NCBI RefSeq assembly: GCF_001421565.1
Contig: NZ_LMKQ01000001.1
Coordinates: forward strand, 1,797,651 to 1,861,650
Length of the DNA stretch: 64,000 bases
Reading direction: 5' to 3'
Source of the DNA: Agromyces sp. Leaf222
GTDB lineage: Bacteria > Actinomycetota > Actinomycetes > Actinomycetales > Microbacteriaceae
Numbering within the stretch: the first letter of the stretch is position 1; each line of letters begins with the position of its first letter. Below the pieces are notes generated by a model. That model worked only from the letters and a program-made list of their open reading frames with translations. It had not been told where the DNA came from and did not search any database. The translations under genes and the position numbers were made by a program. Positions 15,835 to 24,134 of this stretch are shown piece after piece.

Positions 15835-18276
15835 GTGAGCGTGACGGAACGCAATAGGCGCAATCGCGATTTCGCGGAGACGCGGACGCCGTTGGGCGTG
15901 CTCGGCGGGTTCCTCGGACTCGTCGTGGCGAGCGCGATGGCGGCCGCGCTCATCGTCGTCGGCGTGACGCCGGCGCTCGCGACGGTCGGCATGGCGGCAT
16001 CCGGAACGATCGACACGTTCGAGCGGCTGCCCGGCTACCTGCAGATCGGCGAGCTGTCGCAGAAGAGCAACATCTACGCGACCCGGAGCGACGGCAGCAA
16101 CGTGCTGCTCGCGTCGTTCTACGACCAGAACCGGGTCGAGGTCGACTGGGACCAGATCAGCCCGTTCGTGAAGGACGCGACCGTCGCGGGTGAGGACCCG
16201 CGCTTCTACGACCACGGCGGCGTCGACCTGCAGGGCACGATCCGAGCGGCCCTGACGACCGCGGCCGGGCGCGAGACCCAGGGCGGCTCGTCGATCGCCC
16301 AGCAGTACGTGAAGAACGTGCGCGTGCAGCAGTGCGAGCGCGAGGCCGATACGACCGCGTTCGAGGACATGGCCGACGACGAGGTCGCAGCCCTGACCGG
16401 AGACGAGCGGTTCGCGCTCATCGAGGAAGAGCGCCTCGCGTGCTACGACAGCGCCACCGAGACGAGCATCGACCGCAAGCTCAAGGAGATGCGGCTCGCC
16501 ATCGGCGTCGAGAAGCGGTACACGAAGAACGAGATCCTGCTCGGCTACCTCAACATCGCCGGATTCGGCGGCACGGTGTACGGCATCGAGGCCGCGGCCA
16601 GCTACTACTTCAGCACCAGCGCCGCGAAGCTCACGCTTCCCCAGGCGGCCTCCCTCGTCGCGATCGTCAACAACCCCGTGAAGTTCCAGCTCGACAAGCC
16701 CGACAGCACGACGAACGGCGTCGAGAACGGCTACGCGGCCAACCGCGACCGCCGCGACTACCTGCTGCGGCAGATGGCCCGCGAGAAGAAGATCACGACC
16801 GACCAGTACGAGGCCGCGATCGCGACCCCGGTCGAGCCGGTGCTCACCGAGCCGAGCACGGGGTGCCAGACCGCCGGCGGGTCCGCCTACTTCTGCGACT
16901 ACGTCAAGCACATCTTGCAGAACGACCCGACGTTCGGCGATGACGACGAGACCCGCATGCTGAACTTCCGTCGCGGCGGCTACCAGATCTACACGACGCT
17001 CGATCTCGACCTGCAGTACGCCGCCGAGAAGGCGATCACCGACAACGTGCCGTCGACCTTCCCCGGCTGGGATGTCGGCGGCGTCGTCTCGAGCGTCGAG
17101 GTCGGCACCGGCCGGGTGCTCGCGATGGCGCAGAACAAGCTCTACAGCCAGGACCCAGAGGTCGTGGCCGGCCACCCGTTCGTCACCGGGATCAACTACA
17201 ACACCGACTACGACTACGGCGGCTCCAGCGGATTCCAGCCCGGCTCGTCGTACAAGGTCTTCACCCTCGCCGAGTGGCTCGCCGAGGGCCATGCGCTGAC
17301 CGAGCGCGTGAACTCGAGCCGCAAGAGCAACTGGGGCGCGTTCAACGACAGCTGCCTCGGCACGCAGTACGCCGATGCGGGTTGGAACCCGCGCAACGAC
17401 GCCAACGAGCCGGGTGGCAACTACAGCGCCCTCGAATCGACGATCGGGTCGATCAACACCGGATTCCTCGGCATGGCCAAGCTCATCGACCAGTGCGGCA
17501 TCGCGAACAAGGCGAAGGCGTTCGGGGTGCACCGCGCCGACGGCAACCCGCTCGTGCAGTACCCGTCCGCCGTGCTCGGCATCAACGAGGTCGCACCGCT
17601 CAGCATGGCGGTCGCCTTCGCCGGCATCGCGAACGACGGTGTCGCGTGCACGCCGATCGCGATCGACCGCATCGTCGGCGCCGACGGCAAGGAGATCGCG
17701 CCGCCGAAGTCCGACTGCGAGGCCGCCGTGACCCCCGAGGTCGCCGGGGCGATGCACTACGCCATGTCCCGCGTGATGTCGAACGGCACGGGCCAGCAGT
17801 CGAGCAGCGCGACGTATCCATGGGTGCCGCTGATCGGCAAGACCGGAACCACCGACGGCGCGAAGGACACCTGGATGGTGGGTGCGAGCACGCGGGTCGC
17901 GACGGCGGTCGCCGTCGTGAGCGTGAACGGCGACGCCAACCAGCGCGGCATCGACTTCTTCTCCGGGTCGGCCGCCACCGCCCGTCACCGCATGTGGCCC
18001 ATCGTGATGTCCGCCGCGAACGCGAAGTACGGCGGTGGCGAGTTCCGCATGGACGGCCCTGGGCCGGTCGCGCCGTTCACCTCACCCGAGCCGTTCAACG
18101 ACGTGCCGCAGTACGTGCCGCCGCCTCCGCCCCCGCCGCCCGCGCCGGCACCCGCGCCGGCACCTGCTCCCGCACCCGATCCCGGAACCGGCGATCAGGG
18201 CGACGACGGTGGGCGCACGCTCGAGCCCCGAGACGACGACGGCCGCGGGAACGGCCCGAACCAGGGCGACGACTGA
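15835..18276 (+). CDS. Class A penicillin-binding protein (transglycosylase/transpeptidase)
   Basis: An 813-residue bifunctional peptidoglycan synthase. A membrane anchor (about 22-50) is followed by the GT51 domain, with catalytic Glu about 120 in EDPRFYDHGGVD and QGGSSIAQQYVKN. The transpeptidase has S471-S-Y-K474, S539-I-N541 and K669-TGTT, all intact. The tail after ~750 is a Pro/Ala-rich stretch with eight consecutive prolines and AP repeats, then an acidic Asp/Gly end, probably an extracytoplasmic linker. It starts at GTG 15835; a second GTG at 15841 is possible. Compared with classical enzymes it carries an insertion rich in Cys/Glu near residues 165-205. Confidence 0.93.
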   Translation: MSVTERNRRNRDFAETRTPLGVLGGFLGLVVASAMAAALIVVGVTPALATVGMAASGTIDTFERLPGYLQIGELSQKSNIYATRSDGSNVLLASFYDQNRVEVDWDQISPFVKDATVAGEDPRFYDHGGVDLQGTIRAALTTAAGRETQGGSSIAQQYVKNVRVQQCEREADTTAFEDMADDEVAALTGDERFALIEEERLACYDSATETSIDRKLKEMRLAIGVEKRYTKNEILLGYLNIAGFGGTVYGIEAAASYYFSTSAAKLTLPQAASLVAIVNNPVKFQLDKPDSTTNGVENGYAANRDRRDYLLRQMAREKKITTDQYEAAIATPVEPVLTEPSTGCQTAGGSAYFCDYVKHILQNDPTFGDDDETRMLNFRRGGYQIYTTLDLDLQYAAEKAITDNVPSTFPGWDVGGVVSSVEVGTGRVLAMAQNKLYSQDPEVVAGHPFVTGINYNTDYDYGGSSGFQPGSSYKVFTLAEWLAEGHALTERVNSSRKSNWGAFNDSCLGTQYADAGWNPRNDANEPGGNYSALESTIGSINTGFLGMAKLIDQCGIANKAKAFGVHRADGNPLVQYPSAVLGINEVAPLSMAVAFAGIANDGVACTPIAIDRIVGADGKEIAPPKSDCEAAVTPEVAGAMHYAMSRVMSNGTGQQSSSATYPWVPLIGKTGTTDGAKDTWMVGASTRVATAVAVVSVNGDANQRGIDFFSGSAATARHRMWPIVMSAANAKYGGGEFRMDGPGPVAPFTSPEPFNDVPQYVPPPPPPPPAPAPAPAPAPAPDPGTGDQGDDGGRTLEPRDDDGRGNGPNQGDD
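18115..18186 (+). repeat. Pro / Ala-Pro low-complexity tract in the PBP tail
   Basis: Successive CCG/CCC/CCT proline codons are followed by alternating proline and alanine codons. Such GC-rich simple tracts are prone to length change and encode an extended linker. Confidence 0.7.
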
Positions 18277-18351
18277 CCCGGCCACGACCGACCGGGCGAG
18301 GGTGACGTCGGCCATGCCCCGACGGAACGTCGTCGGTGCGGAGAGCGGATG

Positions 18352-18990
18352 TCAGAAGTCGAGCGTGTCGCCGGGTTCGAGCCTGACGTACTCGCCGCCC
18401 GACTGCTCGACGGCCCAGGCGAGCCGCGCGTGCGAGAGCTCCTTGCCGAACTGCGAGAGCACCATCTCGTGCGTCGCGAACGCACGCTTCGGGGCGACCG
18501 CGCGCACGTACTCCATCGACTCGGAGATCTTCATCCACGGTGCACCGGCCGGTGCGGCGAGCACGTCGACCGCGACGCCCTCGGGCACGACGAACGAATC
18601 GCCGGCGTAGGCGAACGCCTCGTTCACGATGACGCCGACGTTGTCGATGATCGGGATCGACGAGTGGATCTCCGCGTGCCGGCCGCCGAAGAAGCGCAGG
18701 CGGAACGGGCCGACCTCGACCTCGTCGCCGGCGGCGACGGTCTCGATCGGGAACTCGGATGCCGCGGTCGCGACGCCTGCCGGACCGAACAGCCGCACGT
18801 CGGGGTTCGCGTCGACGATGCGCCGCAACTGCTCGGGGCTCCAGTGGTCGGCGTGCTCGTGGGTGATCACGACCGCGACGGCGCCCGTGGCATCCGTGAT
18901 CGGCGTCGTGTAGTTGCCGGGATCGATGAAGAGCCGGTCGCCCGAGTCCTCGATCACGAGTGCGGCATGTTCGAGTTTCGTCAGGCGCAT
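18352..18990 (-). CDS. MBL-fold metallo-hydrolase
   Basis: 212 residues. The di-zinc motif THEHADH is at 43-49, with the first strand LVIEDSGDRLFIDPGNY and a late Asp (YAGDSF) and His (ATHEMVL) that complete a metallo-beta-lactamase-like site. It resembles UlaG/YtnP-like small hydrolases, but the substrate is not evident. I start at ATG 18990 (MRLTKLEHAALVIE); an in-frame ATG at 19026 would add a 12-residue unrelated extension. It is divergent from the lipid kinase gene with 64 bp between. Confidence 0.88.
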   Translation of the reverse strand: MRLTKLEHAALVIEDSGDRLFIDPGNYTTPITDATGAVAVVITHEHADHWSPEQLRRIVDANPDVRLFGPAGVATAASEFPIETVAAGDEVEVGPFRLRFFGGRHAEIHSSIPIIDNVGVIVNEAFAYAGDSFVVPEGVAVDVLAAPAGAPWMKISESMEYVRAVAPKRAFATHEMVLSQFGKELSHARLAWAVEQSGGEYVRLEPGDTLDF

Positions 18991-19054
18991 GGTTCGAGCA
19001 AACACCGTTCGGCTCGTGCGATGCAAGCCCTCGACGGCCTGTCAGAATCTCTGC

Positions 19055-19960
19055 ATGACTCGAAGTCCCAAGCGCGTGATCGTCGCGGTGAATCCGTCGG
19101 CCTCGTTCGGCCGCCACCGCGACGTCGGAGCGACCGCGGTCGCGCGTCTGGCCGAGGCCGGTCACGAGGTCACGCTGCTGCAGGAGGCGAACTTCGAGCT
19201 GCTCCGGCGCGAGACCGAGCACGCCTTCGAGCGCGGCACGGACGGGCTGCTCGTCGTCGGCGGCGACGGCATGGTCTCGCTCGCCGTCAACATCGTCGCC
19301 GGCACCGGGGTTCCCTTCGGCGTGGTCGCCGCGGGCACCGGCAACGACCTCGCGAGAGGGCTCGGACTCCCGTTCGAGGACCCGATCGCGGGCATCGAAG
19401 CGCTGCTCGAGGCGCTCGAACGCGAACCGCGCACGATCGACGCCGGGGTGATCCGGCGAAGCGATTCGGCGCCGGTGTGGTTCGCCGGCATCGCCTCGGC
19501 GGGGTTCGACGCCCTCGTCAACGATCGAGCGAACCGCATGACGAGGCCGCGGGGGCCGAGCCGGTACACGATCGCACTCGTGCGCGAACTCGCGACCTTC
19601 CGGCCCCGGGCCTACACGATCACGATCGACGGGGTGCGGCGCGAGCAGAAGGCGATGCTCATCTCGGTCGCCAACGGCAGGTCGATCGGCGGCGGCATGA
19701 AGCTCGTTCCGCACGCGGACATGTCAGACGGCCTGCTCGACGTGTTCATCGTGCATCCGATCTCTCGGGCACGCCTGATCGCGGTCTTCCCGAAGGTGTT
19801 CCGCGGTGAGCACACCGATCATCCCGCCGTCGAATTCGTCTCTGCGCAGCGGGTGACCCTCGACGCGAACGACGTCGTGGCCTACGCCGACGGGGAGCGC
19901 GTCGGGGCACTGCCGATCGACGTCGAGGTCGCCCCGGGGGCCCTCAGGGTCTTCGTCTGA
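19055..19960 (+). CDS. Diacylglycerol/lipid kinase family protein
   Basis: 301 residues. The family's nucleotide-binding signature GGDGM is at 69-73 with the glycine-rich GTGNDLA at 94-100. VNPSASFG near residue 12 and GGGMKLVPHADMSDGLLDV are also typical of DagK/YegS-type kinases that phosphorylate diacylglycerol or related lipids using ATP. ATG 19055 is chosen because a CAGAAT box ends five bases upstream and similarity begins there; the open frame extends upstream as antisense of the hydrolase. Confidence 0.9.
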   Translation: MTRSPKRVIVAVNPSASFGRHRDVGATAVARLAEAGHEVTLLQEANFELLRRETEHAFERGTDGLLVVGGDGMVSLAVNIVAGTGVPFGVVAAGTGNDLARGLGLPFEDPIAGIEALLEALEREPRTIDAGVIRRSDSAPVWFAGIASAGFDALVNDRANRMTRPRGPSRYTIALVRELATFRPRAYTITIDGVRREQKAMLISVANGRSIGGGMKLVPHADMSDGLLDVFIVHPISRARLIAVFPKVFRGEHTDHPAVEFVSAQRVTLDANDVVAYADGERVGALPIDVEVAPGALRVFV

Positions 19961-19998
19961 GGTCGGTCGTTTCGGAGGCGCACCGCCGGCCGCTCGAT

Positions 19999-20028
19999 TT
20001 GGAGGGCGCACTGAACGTGTGTCATACT
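19999..20028 (+). promoter_or_regulatory. Putative promoter of the tRNA-Glu pair
   Basis: TTGGAG (19999-20004, within TTTGGAGG) and CATACT (20023-20028) are 18 bp apart. The -35 block matches that before tRNA-Gln. Confidence 0.45.
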
Positions 20029-20045
20029 CTTCAAGTTGTCAGTTC

Positions 20046-20118
20046 GGCCCCATCGTTTAGCGGCCTAGGACACCGCCCTCTCACGGCGGCAGCGCGGGTT
20101 CAAATCCCGCTGGGGTCA
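20046..20118 (+). tRNA. tRNA-Glu (anticodon CTC), copy 1
   Basis: 73 nt. Acceptor GGCCCCA/TGGGGTC, anticodon loop CCCTCTCAC with CTC, T arm GCGGGTTCAAATCCCGC, and A as discriminator; CCA is not encoded. It is identical to the copy 151 bp downstream. Confidence 0.96.
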
Positions 20119-20145
20119 CGTTTCGTGAACTTGCTGGCAACACCC

Positions 20146-20175
20146 GGAATGCCTCCGCTTCGGCGGGGGCATTCC
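20146..20175 (+). terminator. UUCG-capped hairpin after tRNA-Glu copy 1
   Basis: GGAATGCCTCCGC and GCGGGGGCATTCC pair over 13 bp with one G-T wobble around a TTCG loop. There is no clear T-tract, so it may be a processing or partial termination structure between the two tRNAs. Confidence 0.6.
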
Positions 20176-20196
20176 GTCTATACACGTTGTCAGTTC

Positions 20197-20269
20197 GGCC
20201 CCATCGTTTAGCGGCCTAGGACACCGCCCTCTCACGGCGGCAGCGCGGGTTCAAATCCCGCTGGGGTCA
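20197..20269 (+). tRNA. tRNA-Glu (anticodon CTC), copy 2
   Basis: Exact duplicate of the upstream tRNA-Glu gene, with the same 11-base 5' flank. No separate promoter is apparent, so it is probably co-transcribed with copy 1. Confidence 0.96.
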
Positions 20270-20294
20270 CGCATCCGACTTCCTGACAACGCCT

Positions 20295-20324
20295 CGAATG
20301 CCCTCGCCTCGGCGGGGGCATTCG
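20295..20324 (+). terminator. Hairpin after tRNA-Glu copy 2
   Basis: CGAATGCCCTCGC and GCGGGGGCATTCG pair over 13 bp with one G-T wobble around CTCG. It resembles the hairpin after copy 1 and probably ends the tRNA transcript. Confidence 0.6.
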
Positions 20325-20453
20325 TCGTCTCCGCGGTGCGAAGACGCGTGGTCGCCGTCGCCCCGCCGCCGCATCGCCCCGCCGCCGCATTGCCGCGCTG
20401 CCACGTCATGGCCCCGCGTCGTCGGTGCCGCCGGCCAGTGCATCACGACGAGC

Positions 20454-20491
20454 GCGGCGGCGGCCGGGACGGATGCCCCGACCGCCGCCGC
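20454..20491 (-). terminator. GC-rich hairpin downstream of the heptad-repeat gene
   Basis: GCGGCGGCGG (20454-20463) pairs with CCGCCGCCGC (20482-20491), extended by CGGG/CCCG inside the loop. It lies just past the minus-strand stop at 20509 and is a likely terminator for that gene. Confidence 0.5.
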
Positions 20492-20508
20492 TGCGACGCG
20501 TCTGCAGG

Positions 20509-22488
20509 TCAGGCCGGCAGCATCTCGCGCCGCGCATGGCGAACGCGGTGCGCGATCCAGAAGGCGACGACCGCGGCGATCACGCCGAGCACCACGAGCA
20601 GCCACGGCACCAGCGTCGCGGGGGAGACCCCCGCGGCACCGTCGGCCAGGGTCCGGCTTCCCGTGGCGAGCTCGCCGCTGCCGTCGGCGAGGGCGGCCGT
20701 GCCATCGGCGAGCGTGGTCGCGCCGTCGGCGAGCTTCGTGGTGCCCTCGGCCAGGCTCGCGGATCCGTCGGCGAGCGTGGTGGCGCCGTTCGCGAGCGTC
20801 TTCGTGCCGGTCGCGAGGCTCGCCGCTCCGGTCGACAGTGCAGAGGTGCCGGTCACGAGCTCATCGGCACCCGCCTTCAGCTCGAGGGTGCCGTCGAGGG
20901 AGCGCTCGAGCCCGGCGGCGATCCGCTCGTTGCCGGCGACGAGTCCGTCGACCTTCTGGTCGAGTGTCGCCGTGCCACCGGCGACTTGCGCGGCACCGTC
21001 GACGAGGGCGCCCGACTTGCCGGAGAGCGTCGCGGTGCCCGCGGTGAACTCGCCGAACTTGCCGAAGAGGGTGCCCGCGCCCACGGCCAGCTCGCCGGAC
21101 CTGCCGGCGAGGGTGCCCGTGCCGATGGCGAGTTCGCCCGACTTGCCGGCGAGGGTGCCGGTGCCGATGGCGAGTTCGCCCGACTTGCCGGCGAGGAGGT
21201 TCGTGCCGGCGGCGACCGTGCCGGCACCGCTCGCGAGGGAGCTCGCGCCGGTGGCGACCGTCAGGGCACCCGCGGCGAGCGGTTCGGTTCCCTCGACCGT
21301 GAGCTGCGTGAGGCCAGACGAGAGCGAGGCCGCTCCGGTCGCAAGTGCATCGGCACCGGTTCTCGCGTTCGCGATGCCCGCGCTCAGCGTGCCGGCTCCG
21401 GCCGCGAGGCCGGTCGCCCCCGCGCTGAGACCGGTGGCGCCGGCACTGGTCGCATCGGCGCCCGCACGGAGCTCGGCGACCTGGGCGAGCAGCTCGGGCG
21501 GCAGGCCGCTCGCGGTGAGCACCTGTTCGAGGTTCGCGAGTCCGGCTGCGACTCCCGCTGCACCGCCGGCCACGCTCGCCGCACCCGCCTTCGTCGCCGC
21601 GGCTCCTGCTGCGACGGCATCGCCGCCGGCCTTCAGCTCGGCCAGCCCCGTCGCCAAGGTCGTCGCACCGCCGGCGACGGAGCCGCCGCCCGCGGAGAGG
21701 AGCTTCGCGTTCTCGTGCACGGCCGTCGCGCCGGCAGCCAGATTCTGGGCGCCACCGGCCAAGGAGGTCGCGCCGGATGCGAGCGCCGCGGCGCCGGTGT
21801 TGACGGCGCCAGCACCCGCGGCGAGTTCGGTCGCTCCGGTGTTGAGGCGTCCGGCTCCGGCGCTGAGCTCGGTCGCTCCGGTGTTGAGGCGTCCGGCTCC
21901 GGCGCTGAGCTCGGTCGCTCCGGTGTCGAGGCGTCCGGCTCCGGCGCTGAGCTCGGTCGCTCCGGCGTCGAGGCGTCCGGCCCCGGCGCCGAGTTCTGCG
22001 GCGCCGTTCGCGACGCGCGCAGCACCGGCCGCGGCCCGGGTGATGCCGTCCGAGACCTGCACCGCGCCGGCGGCGGCGTCGTTCGCGCCCGCCGAGAGCT
22101 CGGTGGTGCCGTCGACGCTCCGCCCCAGGCCGTCGGCGACCTTGATCGTGCCGGCCGCGGCACGTTCGGCGCCCGCCTTCAGGCGCTCGGCGCCGCCCGC
22201 CGCCGTCGTCGCGCCGGCCTCGAGCTTGATCGCGCCCGCGGAGAGGTCGCTCGACCCGTCCTGGGCCGTGCCGGCGCCGGATGCCAGGTCGGAGGCCCCA
22301 TCGGCGATCCGGCTCGACCCGTCGCCCGCGGTTCCGGCGCCGTCGGCGACCAGGCCGGCGCCGTTCGCCAGCTTCGAAGTGGTGAGGAAGAAGAACACGA
22401 TCGCGGCGATGAGGGCGATCGTCAGGGCGACTGCCGCGACCTTCAGCCCGGTTCCGTGGCGGTGGGGAGGTGCGTCGATTCTCGTCAT
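20509..22488 (-). CDS. X-X-X-Leu-X-X-Gly heptad-repeat membrane protein
   Basis: 659 residues. One membrane helix at each end (about 15-36 and 627-648) brackets about 580 residues built almost entirely of seven-residue units of the type xxxLxxG (LADGATT, LADGTAA, LATGSRT). Heptads of this kind are known from the YhgE/Pip family, but the ABC-2-like membrane part of YhgE is missing here. The only non-repeat interruption is near residues 330-350 (TASGLPPELLAQVAELR). The start is ATG 22488, preceded by GGAG. The predicted form is a long extracytoplasmic helical rod tethered at both ends. Function unknown. Confidence 0.85.
   Translation of the reverse strand: MTRIDAPPHRHGTGLKVAAVALTIALIAAIVFFFLTTSKLANGAGLVADGAGTAGDGSSRIADGASDLASGAGTAQDGSSDLSAGAIKLEAGATTAAGGAERLKAGAERAAAGTIKVADGLGRSVDGTTELSAGANDAAAGAVQVSDGITRAAAGAARVANGAAELGAGAGRLDAGATELSAGAGRLDTGATELSAGAGRLNTGATELSAGAGRLNTGATELAAGAGAVNTGAAALASGATSLAGGAQNLAAGATAVHENAKLLSAGGGSVAGGATTLATGLAELKAGGDAVAAGAAATKAGAASVAGGAAGVAAGLANLEQVLTASGLPPELLAQVAELRAGADATSAGATGLSAGATGLAAGAGTLSAGIANARTGADALATGAASLSSGLTQLTVEGTEPLAAGALTVATGASSLASGAGTVAAGTNLLAGKSGELAIGTGTLAGKSGELAIGTGTLAGRSGELAVGAGTLFGKFGEFTAGTATLSGKSGALVDGAAQVAGGTATLDQKVDGLVAGNERIAAGLERSLDGTLELKAGADELVTGTSALSTGAASLATGTKTLANGATTLADGSASLAEGTTKLADGATTLADGTAALADGSGELATGSRTLADGAAGVSPATLVPWLLVVLGVIAAVVAFWIAHRVRHARREMLPA
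21112..21196 (-). repeat. Second 42-bp tandem repeat tract in the same gene
   Basis: A 42-bp unit encoding two heptads (LAGKSGE plus LAIGTGT) occurs twice with very few differences, and a more diverged copy lies next to it. Confidence 0.75.
21830..21997 (-). repeat. Four tandem 42-bp repeats inside the heptad-repeat gene
   Basis: Units begin at 21830, 21872, 21914 and 21956. The first three are nearly identical and the fourth has diverged. Each encodes 14 residues, two heptads. The near-identity suggests recent expansion within the gene. Confidence 0.9.
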
Positions 22489-22837
22489 TGAGGCTCCATC
22501 GGATGCGGGCGCGGCGAAGGCGCCCGGGAGGGGTGATTGCGGGTCCACTCGCCGACGCCGGTGCGGGGCGTCGGGTGCGCGGCCGCCGTGGGCGGGCCGA
22601 GCGCCACCGGGACGCCGTGCCGGCCCAACCTCGTTGTCGGTTTCCGGCGGCTCGTCGTCCCTGAGAGTCGGTCGAAGCTAACAGCGGTGGAGGATTCCCC
22701 GACGAGTGCTCATCATTTCCTGTGCGAACATCCAAGGGCTCGCGAGCACAGGACGGCCCGGCTTGTCGATGCCCCACAGACACGAAATGCCACGCCGAGG
22801 AGACGCCAGGGGGTACGGGTCCGGGCATCGCACCCGA
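22489..22837. other. Non-coding stretch upstream of the riboswitch
   Basis: Between the minus-strand heptad-repeat gene and the terC leader I see no ORF with family similarity, no tRNA and no strong hairpin. It presumably carries the promoter of the heptad-repeat gene. Confidence 0.5.
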
Positions 22838-22843
22838 TAGACT
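22838..22843 (+). promoter_or_regulatory. Putative -10 box of the terC transcript
   Basis: TAGACT lies immediately before the first paired base of the riboswitch, placing the transcription start at its 5' edge. Confidence 0.55.
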
Positions 22844-22970
22844 CCCGAGAGCGAAGGGGAGTATCCCGCGAGGCGTTCACACGCATCGAGCCACGATCGT
22901 CAGTACGAGCGCCGAAGACGCCGCTCCGGGCGTGGCGGCGCACGAGTGCGCACTGGGAGAGACTTTCGGG
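22844..22970 (+). promoter_or_regulatory. yybP-ykoY (Mn2+) riboswitch upstream of terC
   Basis: P1 is formed by CCCGAGAG (22844-22851) and CTTTCGGG (22963-22970), with one G-U pair. Inside it are the conserved AAGGGGAGTA at the 5' side and GGGAGAGACTTTC at the 3' side, the two halves of the yybP-ykoY core that binds Mn2+, plus a GC-rich internal arm near 22912-22945. This class commonly precedes TerC/YkoY-type membrane proteins and Mn exporters. It ends 34 nt before the start codon, so it could act on translation through the GAAAGG ribosome site or on transcription. Confidence 0.85.
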
Positions 22971-23004
22971 TTCCGCCCTACCCAAATTCTTCGAAAGGCC
23001 GCAC

Positions 23005-24030
23005 GTGCTGCAGCTTCCCGCCTGGTTCGAAATCGGATCCCTCGTGGTCCTCACCTTGATCCTCGTCGCCGACCTCCTCCTCGTCGTCAAGCGACCGCAT
23101 GTGCCGTCCTTCCGCGAGTCGACGCTCTGGGTCGTCTTCTACGTCGCGCTCGCCCTCATCTTCGCGCTGCTCATGTACCTGCTCGGCGATGCCGAGCACG
23201 CCGGCCAGTTCATCGCGGGTTGGCTCACCGAGTACAGCCTGTCGATCGACAACCTGTTCGTGTTCGTGATCATCATGGCCAGGTTCGCGGTGCCGAAGAA
23301 GCTGCAGCAGGAGGTGCTCATGGTCGGCATCATCCTGGCCCTGATCTTCCGCGGCATCTTCATCCTGCTCGGCGCGCAGCTCATCGAGAACTTCAGCTGG
23401 ATCTTCTACATCTTCGGCGTCTGGCTCGTCTACACGGCCTACCAGCAGGCGTTCGTCGAGCACGACGACGACAAGGACAACTTCCTCGTGCGCATCCTGC
23501 GCAAGCGGGTGAAGATCTCCGACGACTACGACGGCATCAAGATCCGCACCGTGATCGGCGGGCACCGCGTGTTCACGCCGATCCTGTTCGTCTTCATCGC
23601 GATCGGCACGACCGACCTGCTCTTCGCGCTCGACTCGATCCCGGCGATCTTCGGCATCACGCAGAGCCCGTTCATCGTGTTCACGGCGAACGTGTTCGCG
23701 CTCATGGGCCTGCGCCAGCTGTACTTCCTCCTCGGCGGCCTGCTCGAGCGCCTCGAGTACCTCAAGTACGGCATCGCGTTCATCCTCGCGTTCATCGGCG
23801 TGAAGCTCGTGCTGCACGCGATGCACGTCAACGAGCTGCCGTTCATCAACGGCGGCGAGCACATCGAGTGGGCGCCCGAGATCTCCACCTGGATGTCGCT
23901 GGGCGTCATCATCGCGGCGATGGCCGTCGCCACCGTGGCGAGCGTCATCAAGGCGAACGTCGACGCGAAGCGCCGCGGCCACACCCTGATGGAAGAGGTC
24001 CCGCACTTCACCGACGACGACGCCCGCTGA
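23005..24030 (+). CDS. terC: TerC-family integral membrane protein, probable Mn2+ exporter
   Basis: 341 residues with about nine membrane helices. Family signatures include EYSLSIDNLFVFVIIMARF near 73-91 and GTTDLLFALDSIPAIFG near 202-218, both with the conserved membrane Asp residues. TerC homologues were first linked to tellurite resistance; several are now known to export Mn2+, and the yybP-ykoY element upstream supports that role. The start is GTG 23005 with GAAAGG seven bases upstream; the open frame extends further upstream only as riboswitch sequence. Confidence 0.93.
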   Translation: MLQLPAWFEIGSLVVLTLILVADLLLVVKRPHVPSFRESTLWVVFYVALALIFALLMYLLGDAEHAGQFIAGWLTEYSLSIDNLFVFVIIMARFAVPKKLQQEVLMVGIILALIFRGIFILLGAQLIENFSWIFYIFGVWLVYTAYQQAFVEHDDDKDNFLVRILRKRVKISDDYDGIKIRTVIGGHRVFTPILFVFIAIGTTDLLFALDSIPAIFGITQSPFIVFTANVFALMGLRQLYFLLGGLLERLEYLKYGIAFILAFIGVKLVLHAMHVNELPFINGGEHIEWAPEISTWMSLGVIIAAMAVATVASVIKANVDAKRRGHTLMEEVPHFTDDDAR

Positions 24031-24134
24031 CCTGCGAGTCGGCGAGACGTCCCGGGTGTTGCTAGTTTTGGTGGGCGGCGCACGGGGTGCGGCGTCCCGG
24101 TTCCCACCGGTGAAGAACGGCGACGAGGAGCACC

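Larger units (their letters stand above)
20035..20271 (+). repeat. Two identical 86-bp direct repeats containing tRNA-Glu
   Basis: 20035-20120 and 20186-20271 are identical, including 11 bases before the mature tRNA and two bases after it. Copy number could change by recombination between them. Confidence 0.93.

Noticed and set aside
21112..21997. 42-bp tandem repeats as a possible CRISPR array
   Set aside because: There are no variable spacers, units abut directly, the tract is in frame inside a coding gene and no cas genes are present.
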